Assembly (NCBI GenBank): GCA_016283175.1
Contig: JAEEMK010000038.1
Coordinates: 1 to 64,000, forward strand
Reading direction: 5' to 3'
Length of the DNA: 64,000 bases
Origin: Bacteroidales bacterium
GTDB taxonomy: Bacteria > Bacteroidota > Bacteroidia > Bacteroidales > P3
Shown: in pieces, positions 1 through 9,726 of the stretch
Numbering within the stretch: the first letter of the stretch is position 1
Layout: each line of letters begins with the position of its first letter
The notes under the pieces: generated by a model
Database searches by the model: none
Told to the model about the DNA's origin: nothing
Seen by the model: the letters and a program-made list of their open reading frames with translations, nothing else
Program-made: the position numbers and the translations under genes

Positions 1-177
1 ACCACACATTTCGAGGTGGTTTTCACGGATATTGACAGCACCGAGAATGGTCTTTTTGAGGCTAAAACGGAAGATGTCTATTTCGACCATTCCGAACTCA
101 CCGGCGGCGACGGCCACTGGTATGAAGGCTCAGCCACCAAGACTCTAAACGTAACGCTTCAGCGTGTCGAAGAGTAA
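1..177 (+). CDS. C-terminal fragment of an unidentified protein (truncated by window edge)
   Basis: Frame 1 is open from base 1 to TAA at 175-177, giving ...TTHFEVVFTDIDSTENGLFEAKTEDVYFDHSELTGGDGHWYEGSATKTLNVTLQRVEE. Confidence 0.55.
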   Translation, partial: TTHFEVVFTDIDSTENGLFEAKTEDVYFDHSELTGGDGHWYEGSATKTLNVTLQRVEE

Positions 178-223
178 CGACTTGACCATTCCCGGTCCTG
201 CCGGCGGACATTATGGATTCACA

Positions 224-628
224 TTATTCCTGAGTCAAGGAGAACGTCTTGCCTTTGAGGTTGAGAGTCAAAATTGAACCGCTAATCTTAAAAGTGGTTT
301 CAAAAGTGGAAAACGAGGAGAAATCGTTATATAAAGTCATTGTACCGTTGCCTGCCGAGTAGGTATAGGTTCCGTCGTAGAGGTCCTGGGTCAACATTCC
401 ATCGTCCATATACGTCTTGTTGACGTGAACTCTTTTCCAATCTTCGAAATCGACATAGACACTCACATCATCGTCCTCATCTGAATAACTCCAATGTGTG
501 TTTATCAGTTGTGCCCAGTCGTCGGTGGGTTGCTCATTACCTTCTTCTTTTTCGCCGCAGGCGCCAAAAGAGATAACAGTTGCTGCAACAAAGAACAGCA
601 TTGCAATTTTTTTGATTTTTCTATCCAT
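224..628 (-). CDS. small putative lipoprotein
   Basis: Likely start MDRKIKKIAMLFFVAATVISFGAC (lipobox-like); ORF track start is further upstream at 667. Confidence 0.6.
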   Translation of the reverse strand: MDRKIKKIAMLFFVAATVISFGACGEKEEGNEQPTDDWAQLINTHWSYSDEDDDVSVYVDFEDWKRVHVNKTYMDDGMLTQDLYDGTYTYSAGNGTMTLYNDFSSFSTFETTFKISGSILTLNLKGKTFSLTQE

Positions 629-1047
629 TTTTGTATTGTTTATTATTTTTGCAGATTCCTGATTCACATTCTGTTTCGCTGCACGAGACGAACCTGCGAC
701 TTCCCGAATGCAACAAAACAGAGACGACCAACTTTTTGTCTTCTCATTTTTATTGGTAACAAATAATCAAGTTTTTTTACATAATGGAGAGAAAATATTT
801 CAATTATGTTGTATTTACTACAGCTATTCAACGGCATCACTCAACATCACGCATCGAGTATTATCGACTGTAACATACAAGTAAGCAAAATTGATGGTAT
901 AGAGTTGAAAACTCTATAAATGTATAGGAAAAATCACTGTATTATCAAAGAAATGTGTATTTTCGCAAATTTTTTTTCGAAACAATTATTGGACTGGCAG
1001 GCCCTGTTGATGCTCAACATATGACTCTGACAAGGCTGGAGAATGCA

Positions 1048-1088
1048 ATAAAGCGGCAATCCTCAACGATCTGCCGCTTGTTTTTTTT
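1048..1088. terminator. Rho-independent terminator, probably bidirectional, downstream of mnmA
   Basis: AAGCGGCA (1051-1058) pairs with TGCCGCTT (1072-1079), followed by T8; U-rich on the other strand as well. Confidence 0.6.
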
Positions 1089-1103
1089 ATTGCAAGGGTT
1101 TAG

Positions 1104-2204
1104 TCAGATTATCATCCCCGAGGCGACCATCAGATGGGCGTCGTTGTCGTAGATTGATGCATACTGGCCGGCGGCAATGCCCTGAATCTTGGTGTCGCTG
1201 CTCAGGTGGTACAGGGTGCCGTAGACGGGGTCGCTGACGCGGGTCAGGTGACCTTGGGCAAAGTCGGGTGTGTGGCGTATCTTGAATTTCACATCAACGC
1301 TCCAGCCGTCAACGGGGCTGCCGTCGGCGGGTGTGTTCCAGATGTCGGCGCTGAGGTAGTGGAACCCCAGCAGGTTGATTTCCTTGCCGTACTGGGCTTC
1401 GGGCGTGTAGCCTTGACTGACGTATAACACGTTCTCTTCTATGTCCTTTTTTACAACGAACCAAGGACCACCGCTGAGGAACAGTCCTTTGCGCTGTCCG
1501 ATGGTGTGGAACCAGTAGCCTTTGTGGGTTCCAAGCACCTTACCTGTCTCGAGCTCAACAATCTTGCCTTCCTTCTCACCCAGATAGCGACGCAGAAAGT
1601 CGTTGTAATTGATCTTGCCAAGGAAGCATATGCCCTGGCTGTCCTTGCGGTCGGCAGAAGGCAGATGTGCCGCTGATGCAATAGTCCTCACTTCGCTCTT
1701 CATCATATTGCCGATAGGGAACATCGCCTTGGCTATCTGAGGATAGGTTAGCTGAGTAAGGAAGTCTGTCTGGTCCTTGACGGGATCCTTGGCCGTGGCC
1801 AGAAATGTAATGCCGTCAACAGTTTCAGTTGTTGCGTAATGCCCTGTTGCCACGTGGTCGTAGCCTTCACCTCGCTTGTCGATGAAGGCACCGAACTTAA
1901 TCATTCGGTTGCACATCACGTCGGGATTGGGCGTGAGGCCTTTGCGAACCGACTCTATGGTGTAGCTCACCACGTTGTCCCAATACTCCTTGTGCAGGTT
2001 GACCTCCTCAAAGCGGCAGCCGTACTTCTTTGCAATATAGGAAGTAATCTCTATGTCCTCCTCGGCAGGGCAGTCGATATAGCCTTCCTCGTCCTCCATA
2101 CCGATGCGGATATAGAAGATGTCGGGCGTGAAGCCCTGCTCCTTGAGCAGATGCACCACGACCGAGCTGTCAACACCTCCTGAGACCAATGCTGCAATGT
2201 TCAT
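1104..2204 (-). CDS. mnmA: tRNA-specific 2-thiouridylase MnmA
   Basis: N-terminal PP-loop motif [32 protein letters not shown] motifs. Confidence 0.95.
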   Translation of the reverse strand: MNIAALVSGGVDSSVVVHLLKEQGFTPDIFYIRIGMEDEEGYIDCPAEEDIEITSYIAKKYGCRFEEVNLHKEYWDNVVSYTIESVRKGLTPNPDVMCNRMIKFGAFIDKRGEGYDHVATGHYATTETVDGITFLATAKDPVKDQTDFLTQLTYPQIAKAMFPIGNMMKSEVRTIASAAHLPSADRKDSQGICFLGKINYNDFLRRYLGEKEGKIVELETGKVLGTHKGYWFHTIGQRKGLFLSGGPWFVVKKDIEENVLYVSQGYTPEAQYGKEINLLGFHYLSADIWNTPADGSPVDGWSVDVKFKIRHTPDFAQGHLTRVSDPVYGTLYHLSSDTKIQGIAAGQYASIYDNDAHLMVASGMII

Positions 2205-2247
2205 TTTTAATTTCGTTTTTATTTGGCAGACGCTTCTTTATTGATTG

Positions 2248-2300
2248 GGCTTACACGGGGTAAGCCATTATGTTTAGGGATTACACAGGGGTAAGCCCCT
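2248..2300. repeat. two adjacent hairpin repeats containing GTAAGCC(CC)
   Basis: GGCTTAC-ACGGG-GTAAGCC (2248-2266) and AGGGG-TAAG-CCCCT (2287-2300). Confidence 0.6.
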
Positions 2301-2306
2301 ACGGTT

Positions 2307-3422
2307 TCAGCTTTCAGTTTCCTGTTCTTCGTTCTCCGTTCTTCGTTCTCCGTTCTCTTCGTCTTCGGGCAGGCGTATGCTCTTGAAACGGCGCTGACGC
2401 TGTTTCCAGCGTTCACGGGCAAACTGCTGCATATCGCTTACCTCGTCGTTCTCGTCAATGATTTCGAGGCCGAGAATGGTCTCTATGATATCCTCGAGCG
2501 TCAGGATGCCCTGAAATCCGCCGTACTCATCTATAATGATGGCAATCTGCTCCTTGTGCTTGAGCAGTGAGTCCCAAATCTCACTAACAGATTTCTCCTC
2601 GTTGAACAGCGGAATGTCGCGTTTTATGTCCTTCAGACGTTTGTTGAACTTGTCTTCGGCCAGGTCCTCGAGGGCGTCGCTGCGCAGGATGTAGCCGGTG
2701 ATGTATTCGGGATCGTCGGCATAGACAGGAATACGGCTGAAGTGACTGTATTCCTCCACCTTGTAGAACTCCTTGAGTGTCATCGACTCGGGCGCGACAG
2801 CAGCCACCGAGTGGGGTGTCATCACGTCGTATGCCTTCACGTCGTCGAGCTTGATGACATTCTGTATAATCTTGTTCTCGTCCTCGTCCAGAACGCCTTC
2901 GTCCTCGCCAACGTCAGCCATTGCGGCCACTTCCTCGCGACTGACGGTGGTCTCGTCTTCTCCGCGACGCGAGAAGAGTTTGGTGAGCAGGCCAATCAGC
3001 AGCACCAACGGATACATCAGCACTATCAGAACCCTTATCGTGCGTGCCGTGAAGCCCATCAAACGTTTCCAGTAGGTCGTACCTATGGTCTTGGGTATGA
3101 TTTCGGAAAAGATAAGAATCAGGATTGTGGTGAGCGCCGACATAATGCCGAACCAGTTACCACCGAAGGTTGCGGCCTGTGCACCCACGCCGGCGGCACC
3201 TATGGTGTTGGCTATTGTGTTGAGCGACAATATGGCGGCAATAGGCTTGCCGTTGTCGGTCTTGTATTCCTTGAAACGCTTGGCGGGCTTGAAGCCAGCG
3301 TCCTCACGCATCGTGATGTACGACAGCGGCGTAGACATCAGCACCGACTCAAGGATGGAGCAGAGGAACGAGATGCCCATTGCGCCAAGAAGGAATATCA
3401 GTAGGAGGGTTATATGTGACAT
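2307..3422 (-). CDS. CNNM/CorC (HlyC-type) transporter-associated protein with DUF21 and CBS domains
   Basis: Four-TM N-terminus followed by CBS-pair motifs (VMTPHSVAAV..., IAIIIDEYGGFQGILTLEDIIETILG). Confidence 0.9.
   Translation of the reverse strand: MSHITLLLIFLLGAMGISFLCSILESVLMSTPLSYITMREDAGFKPAKRFKEYKTDNGKPIAAILSLNTIANTIGAAGVGAQAATFGGNWFGIMSALTTILILIFSEIIPKTIGTTYWKRLMGFTARTIRVLIVLMYPLVLLIGLLTKLFSRRGEDETTVSREEVAAMADVGEDEGVLDEDENKIIQNVIKLDDVKAYDVMTPHSVAAVAPESMTLKEFYKVEEYSHFSRIPVYADDPEYITGYILRSDALEDLAEDKFNKRLKDIKRDIPLFNEEKSVSEIWDSLLKHKEQIAIIIDEYGGFQGILTLEDIIETILGLEIIDENDEVSDMQQFARERWKQRQRRFKSIRLPEDEENGERRTENEEQETES
2324..2351. repeat. 7-bp tandem minisatellite (GTTCTTC/GTTCTCC)x4 inside the CorC-family 3' end
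   Basis: Direct reading: gttcttc gttctcc gttcttc gttctcc; encodes ENGERRTENEEQ. Confidence 0.85.
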
Positions 3423-3492
3423 TTATGGTGGGTGATAAAAAAGTTTATATTAAGGAGGTTGAATGGAGTTAAAGTGAACAATTAAGATTATT

Positions 3493-4380
3493 TCAACTTA
3501 ACGTCGTCTTTTCTTTTTTATTGCTTTTGAGGGCAATAATGATTACCGCTGCGAAGATTAGGGCTATGCCGATGGCCAAGCGCGAGGTGAACGGCTCGCC
3601 GAAAAGGAATATGCCTATCAAGACAGCTGTTGTCGGTTCAAGGGCACCCATAATGGCGGTAGGCGTCGAGCCTATGTACTTGGCGGCATAGACCATCATC
3701 ACCAGCGCCAGTATGGCAGGCACCACAGCAAGCCAGCTGACACACAGCCAACTTGTCGCATTTTGAGGCACCTGAAGTCCTCCATTGCAGAGAGCCATAG
3801 CGAGATTGCCCAGTGCGCAATAGATAAGCACATAGAAATTGATTTTGAACGACGACATATTGAGCTTGGCACGGTTCATCACAATGATGTAGACGGCGTA
3901 GGTGAGGGCCGATATCAGCACAAGCACAATACCTGTCGCCGACAGGCGTGTCCCATCGGGGTTCCAGTAAAGGAGCAGGACACCGACGAACGAGAGCACG
4001 ATGGACAATATGGTGGTGAATGTCAGCCGCTCTTTGAAAAACAGAGCCATTATGCCGGCGGTAAGTACCGGATAGACGAACAATATGGTAGAGGCAACGC
4101 CTACGGCCATCAGTTTAAAACTCATATAAAGCGTCAACGACGATGCCAGGAAGAGCAACCCCAAGCCTGTCAGGGCACCGAATTCGTGTCGGTTAATGCG
4201 CAGGCTCTCCTTGCGGAACAGCATTACTATGGCTATGATGATGAATGCCAGACCAAAACGCCAGAAGAGCACGCTTGCCGGCTGCATTCCTTCGCTGTAC
4301 AATTGTGCCCCGAGAGGGTTGGTGCCGTAGCACACCGCAGCGCCAATTCCACAAATTGTGCCAAAAAACTTTTTATTCAT
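3493..4380 (-). CDS. EamA/DMT-family transporter
   Basis: About ten hydrophobic helices; duplicated EamA pattern with GALEPTTAVLIGIFLFGE. Confidence 0.88.
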   Translation of the reverse strand: MNKKFFGTICGIGAAVCYGTNPLGAQLYSEGMQPASVLFWRFGLAFIIIAIVMLFRKESLRINRHEFGALTGLGLLFLASSLTLYMSFKLMAVGVASTILFVYPVLTAGIMALFFKERLTFTTILSIVLSFVGVLLLYWNPDGTRLSATGIVLVLISALTYAVYIIVMNRAKLNMSSFKINFYVLIYCALGNLAMALCNGGLQVPQNATSWLCVSWLAVVPAILALVMMVYAAKYIGSTPTAIMGALEPTTAVLIGIFLFGEPFTSRLAIGIALIFAAVIIIALKSNKKEKTTLS

Positions 4381-4622
4381 TTATATGTAATCCTCTGATT
4401 CTATAACACTAACACGCAAACCACGCCAGCTTGCGCAGTTGCAAAAATACAAAGAAACGTCGGGTTACAAAAATATTTTTCAGCAAGAAACACACGACAT
4501 TCAACTTTTTTCGTATCTTTGCCACTCGCTACCACATTGTCCGGAGAGGCAAAAACACTCCGAACGATTTGGTTTGTAGTTATATACGAATAAATAATAA
4601 AAATAAAACATAGTTAAAAACA

Positions 4623-6755
4623 ATGAAGATTTACCAGACCTCTGACATCCGAAACATTGCCCTGGTGGGTGGTGCCAAATCGGGAAAGACAACGATGGCC
4701 GAAGCAATGGCCTTTAACGGCGGTATCATCAATCGCCGTGGAACCGTAGACGGAAAGAACACTATTAGCGACTACCGCGACATTGAGCTCGACCGCAAAT
4801 ACTCGGTCGAGACGACACTGATGTACACCGAATTCGGCGGAAAGAAAATCAACATCCTCGATGTGCCTGGCTTCGCCGACTATCAGGGCGAGCTGGACGC
4901 TGCACTGAACGTGGTGGAGGCCGCCGTGGTGGTGGTCAACGCACAGAGCGGTGTCGAGGTCGGCACCGAAATAGCCAACCGCTATGCTGCCAAGCTGAAC
5001 ACTCCTATGATTTTTGTCGTCAACCATCTCGATGCCGAAAAGGCAAATTTCGACGACAGCGTCAACCAACTTAAGGACTTCTTCGGTGGAAAATGCACCG
5101 TGCTGCAGTTCCCCACCAACGCCGGTCTGGGCTTCAACCAGATTATCGATATTGTCTCCAACAAGATGTACACCTTCAACGGCGACAAGATGGAAGCCGC
5201 TGACATTCCTTCGCAGTATGCCGACAAGGCTGAAGAGATGCGTATGGCCCTCGTCGAGGAAGCTGCCGCTGCCGACGACGCTCTGATGGAGAAATATTTT
5301 GAAAACGGCGACCTCACCGCCGAAGAGCTGACAAAAGCCCTCAAGCTGGCTATCGACAAGCGCGACCTGTTCCCCATCCTCTGCACCAGTGCCAAGGAAA
5401 ATATGGGTGTTGCACGTCTGCTTGAATTCATCGGCCAGAATGTCCCCGCCCCCAACGAGGTAGCCGACACCAAGAAGACCAAGGACGGCAAAGAGCTGAA
5501 ATGCGACGCTGCTGCTCCGACAGTTGCCTTCGCTTTCAAGAGCTCGAAGGACAAAAACCTCGGCGAAATCACCTATCTGCGTCTCTACAACGGCGAACTG
5601 GCAGAAAGCCAGGATGTCGTCAACGCCAACAACCAGAGCAAGGAGCGCGTCAGCCAGGTGCTCGTGTGCAGCGGCAAAGACCGTCAGCGTGTCGAGAAAG
5701 CCGTGGCCGGCGATATCGTCTGTACCATCAAGCTGAAAGACGTCAAGATCAACCATACTCTCACCACCGCCAAGAATACTGACGATGCTGTCGAGGAAAT
5801 CGAATTCCCGACCCCGATATACCAGGTTGCCGTCAAGGCCGCCAACAGCAACGACGACGAGAAAGTCGGTGCCGCTCTGAAAGACCTTGCCACCTACGAC
5901 CGTAGCCTCTCGCTCGAGAACAGCCGCGAACTGCGCCAAGTCATCCTCGGCACCCAGGGCGAGCTGCACCTCAACACCGTGAAATGGTACTTTGAGAACC
6001 AGTACAAGCTGGCCGTCAACTTCACCGCTCCCAACATCCCCTACCGCGAGACCATCACCAAGAGCGCCGAAGCTATGTACCGCCACAAAAAACAGTCGGG
6101 TGGTTCCGGCCAGTTCGGCGAAGTCCATATGCTCATCGAGCCTTACTATGACGGTATGCCCAACCAGACCAAATACCCCATCCGCGACACCCAGGAATAT
6201 CCGCTGGAATGGGGCGGCAAGTTGGTCTTCAACAACTGTATCGTTGGTGGTAGCATCGATGCACGCTTTATGCCCGCCATCCTCAAGGGTATTATGGAGA
6301 AGATGGAGCAGGGTCCTCTGACCGGTTCCTACGCCCGCGACATCGTCGTCAACATCTACGATGGTAAAATGCACCCGGTAGACTCGAACGAGACTGCCTT
6401 CAAGATTGCCGGCCGTACTGCCTTCCGCGAGGCCTTCAAGCTGGCCAACCCCAAGATTAAGGAGCCTATCTACGATGTCGCCGTCACCGTTCCGACCGAG
6501 AGCCAGGGAGGTGTTATGACCGACCTGCAGGGCCGTCGCGCTATGGTGCTTGGTATGGATGCCGAGGGCAAGTACACCACCCTCCGCGCCAAAGCCCCGT
6601 TGGCCGAGATGAACCGCTACTGCACCGCTCTGAGCTCCCTCACCAGCGGCCGTGGCACATTCACGATGACCTTCAGCGGCTACGAGCTTGTCCCGACCGA
6701 CGTCCAGCAAGCCCTCCTCAAGGCCTACGAGGAAGCCGCCAACGAGGAAGAATAA
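4623..6755 (+). CDS. elongation factor G-like GTPase (EF-G paralogue)
   Basis: Translation-factor GTPase layout: P-loop-like GGAKSGKTT, DVPGFADY, VVNHLDAEK, then EF-G domains III-V; divergent G1 compared with canonical AHIDAGKTT. Confidence 0.85.
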   Translation: MKIYQTSDIRNIALVGGAKSGKTTMAEAMAFNGGIINRRGTVDGKNTISDYRDIELDRKYSVETTLMYTEFGGKKINILDVPGFADYQGELDAALNVVEAAVVVVNAQSGVEVGTEIANRYAAKLNTPMIFVVNHLDAEKANFDDSVNQLKDFFGGKCTVLQFPTNAGLGFNQIIDIVSNKMYTFNGDKMEAADIPSQYADKAEEMRMALVEEAAAADDALMEKYFENGDLTAEELTKALKLAIDKRDLFPILCTSAKENMGVARLLEFIGQNVPAPNEVADTKKTKDGKELKCDAAAPTVAFAFKSSKDKNLGEITYLRLYNGELAESQDVVNANNQSKERVSQVLVCSGKDRQRVEKAVAGDIVCTIKLKDVKINHTLTTAKNTDDAVEEIEFPTPIYQVAVKAANSNDDEKVGAALKDLATYDRSLSLENSRELRQVILGTQGELHLNTVKWYFENQYKLAVNFTAPNIPYRETITKSAEAMYRHKKQSGGSGQFGEVHMLIEPYYDGMPNQTKYPIRDTQEYPLEWGGKLVFNNCIVGGSIDARFMPAILKGIMEKMEQGPLTGSYARDIVVNIYDGKMHPVDSNETAFKIAGRTAFREAFKLANPKIKEPIYDVAVTVPTESQGGVMTDLQGRRAMVLGMDAEGKYTTLRAKAPLAEMNRYCTALSSLTSGRGTFTMTFSGYELVPTDVQQALLKAYEEAANEEE

Positions 6756-6776
6756 GCTACAGCTTCTCATTATTGA

Positions 6777-6812
6777 CAAACCGAACCGTCCGATTGGACG
6801 GCTCGGTTTTGT
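6777..6812 (+). terminator. Rho-independent terminator
   Basis: AACCGAACCGTCC-GATT-GGACGGCTCGGTTTTGTTTT. Confidence 0.75.
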
Positions 6813-6869
6813 TTTACTCCTATTAAATATTATTACTTATAACAAAAATTCGAAAGGAGATACATAAAA

Positions 6870-7682
6870 ATGGCAACAAACAAAGAATTAGCATTACAAA
6901 TGTTTCCCCATCTGATACGATGGGCGCAGGGCGCTTGGAATATTCCTCATTATTATTCTGACCTTGCAGCCTGCATTAATCATCATTCAAATCAAATAGG
7001 GGCACCATTGGGGATTGTGCAAGATATTTTGGATGAACTCGCTTCAAAACATCATAAGACTAATGTGCCAACTCTGAACTGTTTGGTCCAAAGCAAAAAA
7101 AATGGAGTACCGAGCTATGGGTTTGAATATGTTACCAAAAGATATAATGATTTATCCGACGAAGAGAAAAAGGCCTTGGCGGCAGCAGAGAACAAAAAAG
7201 CACACGACTACGATTGGTCTTGGGTTATTGACGAATTGAATCTCAAGATAATCCCGTTTCAAAATAACACAGAACCATTCATATTCCACAAAAACAGCAA
7301 AGGAGGTGAAGGTGCAGAACACAAAGCTATAAAGGAGTATGTAATGAATCACCCAACAAGTGTTGGCATTAGAATTATAAAAAATCGGGAAAAAGAACAC
7401 CCTCTATTGTCTGGGGACAGGGTTGATGTTTATTTTGAATGTGGTAACAAAAAGCACTATGCCGTAGAAATAAAGCCATCTTCTTCAGATGAAGCAGATA
7501 TTCTCCGCGGAATACTCCAGTGTGTAAAATATAAGGCAGTGATGGATGCAGAGCGCGTCCGTTATGGAGGCAATTACGAAAACGACGCGTTGCTTGTTAT
7601 TGCAGGAACAATGTCAAGTGAAAATAAGCAAACTGCCATTGATCTAGGTCTGAAATATATTGAAAACTTCAAATATAATTGA
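6870..7682 (+). CDS. putative PD-(D/E)XK-fold nuclease-like protein of unknown function
   Basis: Candidate catalytic series GAEHKAIKEYV ... GDRVDVYFECGNKKHYAVEIKP ... RGILQCVKYKA; RBS aaaggag upstream; visibly AT-richer than neighbours. Confidence 0.6.
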   Translation: MATNKELALQMFPHLIRWAQGAWNIPHYYSDLAACINHHSNQIGAPLGIVQDILDELASKHHKTNVPTLNCLVQSKKNGVPSYGFEYVTKRYNDLSDEEKKALAAAENKKAHDYDWSWVIDELNLKIIPFQNNTEPFIFHKNSKGGEGAEHKAIKEYVMNHPTSVGIRIIKNREKEHPLLSGDRVDVYFECGNKKHYAVEIKPSSSDEADILRGILQCVKYKAVMDAERVRYGGNYENDALLVIAGTMSSENKQTAIDLGLKYIENFKYN

Positions 7683-7724
7683 ATTCCAAAGAACAAGAAT
7701 ACCATAAGACATTATAAAACAAAC

Positions 7725-7752
7725 CAAGCGCCAGCCTTATGGCTGGCGCTTG
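7725..7752. terminator. hairpin terminator between convergent genes
   Basis: CAAGCGCCAGCC-TTAT-GGCTGGCGCTTG, 12-bp perfect stem. Confidence 0.75.
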
Positions 7753-7784
7753 CAATTATACTTATAACGCTATAGGAATCCGAC

Positions 7785-8336
7785 TTATTCGTTGCGCTGG
7801 AAAACCAGAGTGAGGTTGATCGGAGTTTCGTCCTCGGCGAAAAACATAGGCAGTACGAAGGTAATGGCATCGTCTACATCGTCGTAGGTGAACTGCAGAT
7901 GGGCAATTGTATCGTTGCCATTGCTGTCCTCGGCTACGCCGTCAAGGTAGCCAGTATGGGTGGAGCCGTCGTATGAGTAGGCATAGGATACACCGTAAAT
8001 CTGCTCAAGCATACCTTCATCGCCACCGTAAGCTTCAATATTATTGGGGAAAGAGAAGTGGGCATAGGTACCATCGAAGTTCAATCCAAAAGTCATAGTC
8101 TCGTCTTCGATGCCGGTCATACAAGTAGTGTCCAGACCGAGAAGATTGCTCAGAAACTCAGTGTAGGTGATGCTATAGGTCCAGTCAGTGTTGTGAAGAT
8201 CGGAAGTGCTCTTTACGCGGGGAGAAGCTTCAGTGTTGCTATTGTTGTTGTCGGCAACGATAGTTTCGTCTTTCTGGCAGGCAGTGAAGGTGAGGACGAG
8301 AGCTGCGAGGGCAGCGAAAAAAATGTTTTTCTTCAT
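7785..8336 (-). CDS. putative lipoprotein, unknown function
   Basis: Signal peptide/lipobox MKKNIFFAALAALVLTFTAC. Confidence 0.7.
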   Translation of the reverse strand: MKKNIFFAALAALVLTFTACQKDETIVADNNNSNTEASPRVKSTSDLHNTDWTYSITYTEFLSNLLGLDTTCMTGIEDETMTFGLNFDGTYAHFSFPNNIEAYGGDEGMLEQIYGVSYAYSYDGSTHTGYLDGVAEDSNGNDTIAHLQFTYDDVDDAITFVLPMFFAEDETPINLTLVFQRNE

Positions 8337-8554
8337 TGTAGGAATTGTTTTAAATTATTAATTGATTTTGTTTTGATTCGTTTTCACCTATAAGAACGAT
8401 AGAAAGGAACGAAAAACTACAAACGGGATGAAAAAAATATCCCACAATTTAGCAACACGTTTAAAATCAAATCAATAATTTTATGAAAAATTTCTTTTTT
8501 TCCGCGGTTGTATCGACAAGAAAACACTTCCGTGCCGGGAAAAACAGGATTCCG

Positions 8555-9388
8555 CTACAGTTTCGCGATAATCTCTATGGGATAGTGGTCGGAAATGAAG
8601 GGCACGCCGTAGTTGCCGTTGAGGGTGCGGAAACGGCGTATTTTGAAGCCACGGACAAAGAAATGATCGATGACGGTTCCATCAGACTTGCCGAATGCGT
8701 TGTAAGTGATGGCGTGGCTGGTGCGGAAAGTCATAGAGCGTGCAGCGCTCAGACCACCCATATAGAAAGCATCGAAAATAGTATCGTTGATGGTCGAATT
8801 CATATCGCCGCCCACCACCACCGGTGTGCCGTCGGCCGACATCGTGGCGGCAATTTTGGCTATCAGCTGTGCAGACTTGTCCCTTGCCTTGGCCCCAACG
8901 TGGTCAAGATGCGTGTTGAGATAAACAAACTCGCGCCCGCTTTCCTTCACGCGGAAACGCGCTATGGTGACAGTGCGTCGGCAGGCGGCATCCCACCCCA
9001 GCGAAGGCCGGCAAGGAGTCTCGCTGAGCCAGCGCGTCTTTGACGATACCAACTCAAGCTTGTCAACATTATAATATATGGCCATAAACTCGCCCTCGTC
9101 GATGCCATTGTCACGTCCCACGCCGACACGGCGATAGCGTGGCAACTGACGATCGAGGTATTCAAGTTGGTCGCTCAAAGCCTCCTGCAGTCCTATGGCG
9201 TCGGGACTTTCATCAAGAATCATTTTGACCACAGCTTCGCGACGGTTTTCCCAAACATTATCGCCATCTATAGGTACAACAGAATTATATCGAATATTGA
9301 ACGAAACAAGTTTAACCTTCTGCGCCTGTGGCACAAACGTCAGCATCAAAAAGACAGACAAAACAAAGAGTTTTATATGTTTCTTCAT
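8555..9388 (-). CDS. endonuclease/exonuclease/phosphatase family protein
   Basis: SFNIRYNS, GLQEAL, NTHLDHVG, GGDMNST, ISDHYPI motifs; probable start MKKHIK inside the ORF-track start. Confidence 0.88.
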   Translation of the reverse strand: MKKHIKLFVLSVFLMLTFVPQAQKVKLVSFNIRYNSVVPIDGDNVWENRREAVVKMILDESPDAIGLQEALSDQLEYLDRQLPRYRRVGVGRDNGIDEGEFMAIYYNVDKLELVSSKTRWLSETPCRPSLGWDAACRRTVTIARFRVKESGREFVYLNTHLDHVGAKARDKSAQLIAKIAATMSADGTPVVVGGDMNSTINDTIFDAFYMGGLSAARSMTFRTSHAITYNAFGKSDGTVIDHFFVRGFKIRRFRTLNGNYGVPFISDHYPIEIIAKL

Positions 9389-9616
9389 TACTAGCATATC
9401 ATAAACAGAAATTAAAAACGCCAAAAATGTTTATTTAGTATACGAATTCTAAAAAAAAAATATTTCATTGTGCATCCGTATCGGTGGAAGGGGGAAAGGA
9501 CAGAGTGTCTGCACCCTGTCATACAAGCTATTAAGATATGAAAGTCAACCACTTGAAGATGTTTGTATTTCAAAGTGTTTCTTTCATATAATATATGTTA
9601 AAAAAAAGTGCTTTCT

Positions 9617-9726
9617 GTATACTTTCCCTGGCATATGTACAGTATATGTACAGTATTTGTACGCTTCTAAAGCGTACAAATACTGTACATATACTGTACA
9701 AATACTGTACATATGCCAGGGAAAAC
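9617..9726. repeat. palindromic TGTACA-array element, copy 1
   Basis: GTATACTTTCCCTGGCATATGTACAGTATATGTACAGTATTTGTACGCTT-CTA-AAGCGTACAAATACTGTACATATACTGTACAAATACTGTACATATGCCAGGGAAAA; 11-bp units, right arm has one more unit than left. Confidence 0.95.

Noticed and set aside
898-918. TATAGAGTT-GA-AAACTCTATA inverted repeat
   Set aside because: Single short AT-rich palindrome without context or second copy seen; not enough support for a regulatory call.
955-1090. Possible small RNA ending at the 1048-1088 terminator
   Set aside because: No convincing TAnnTTTG promoter with a -33 element; the hairpin is better explained as the terminator of mnmA on the minus strand.
4614-6779. 721-aa minus-strand ORF
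   Set aside because: Exact antisense shadow of the EF-G-like gene, with codon-bias-driven low stop density and low-complexity composition; no family motifs.
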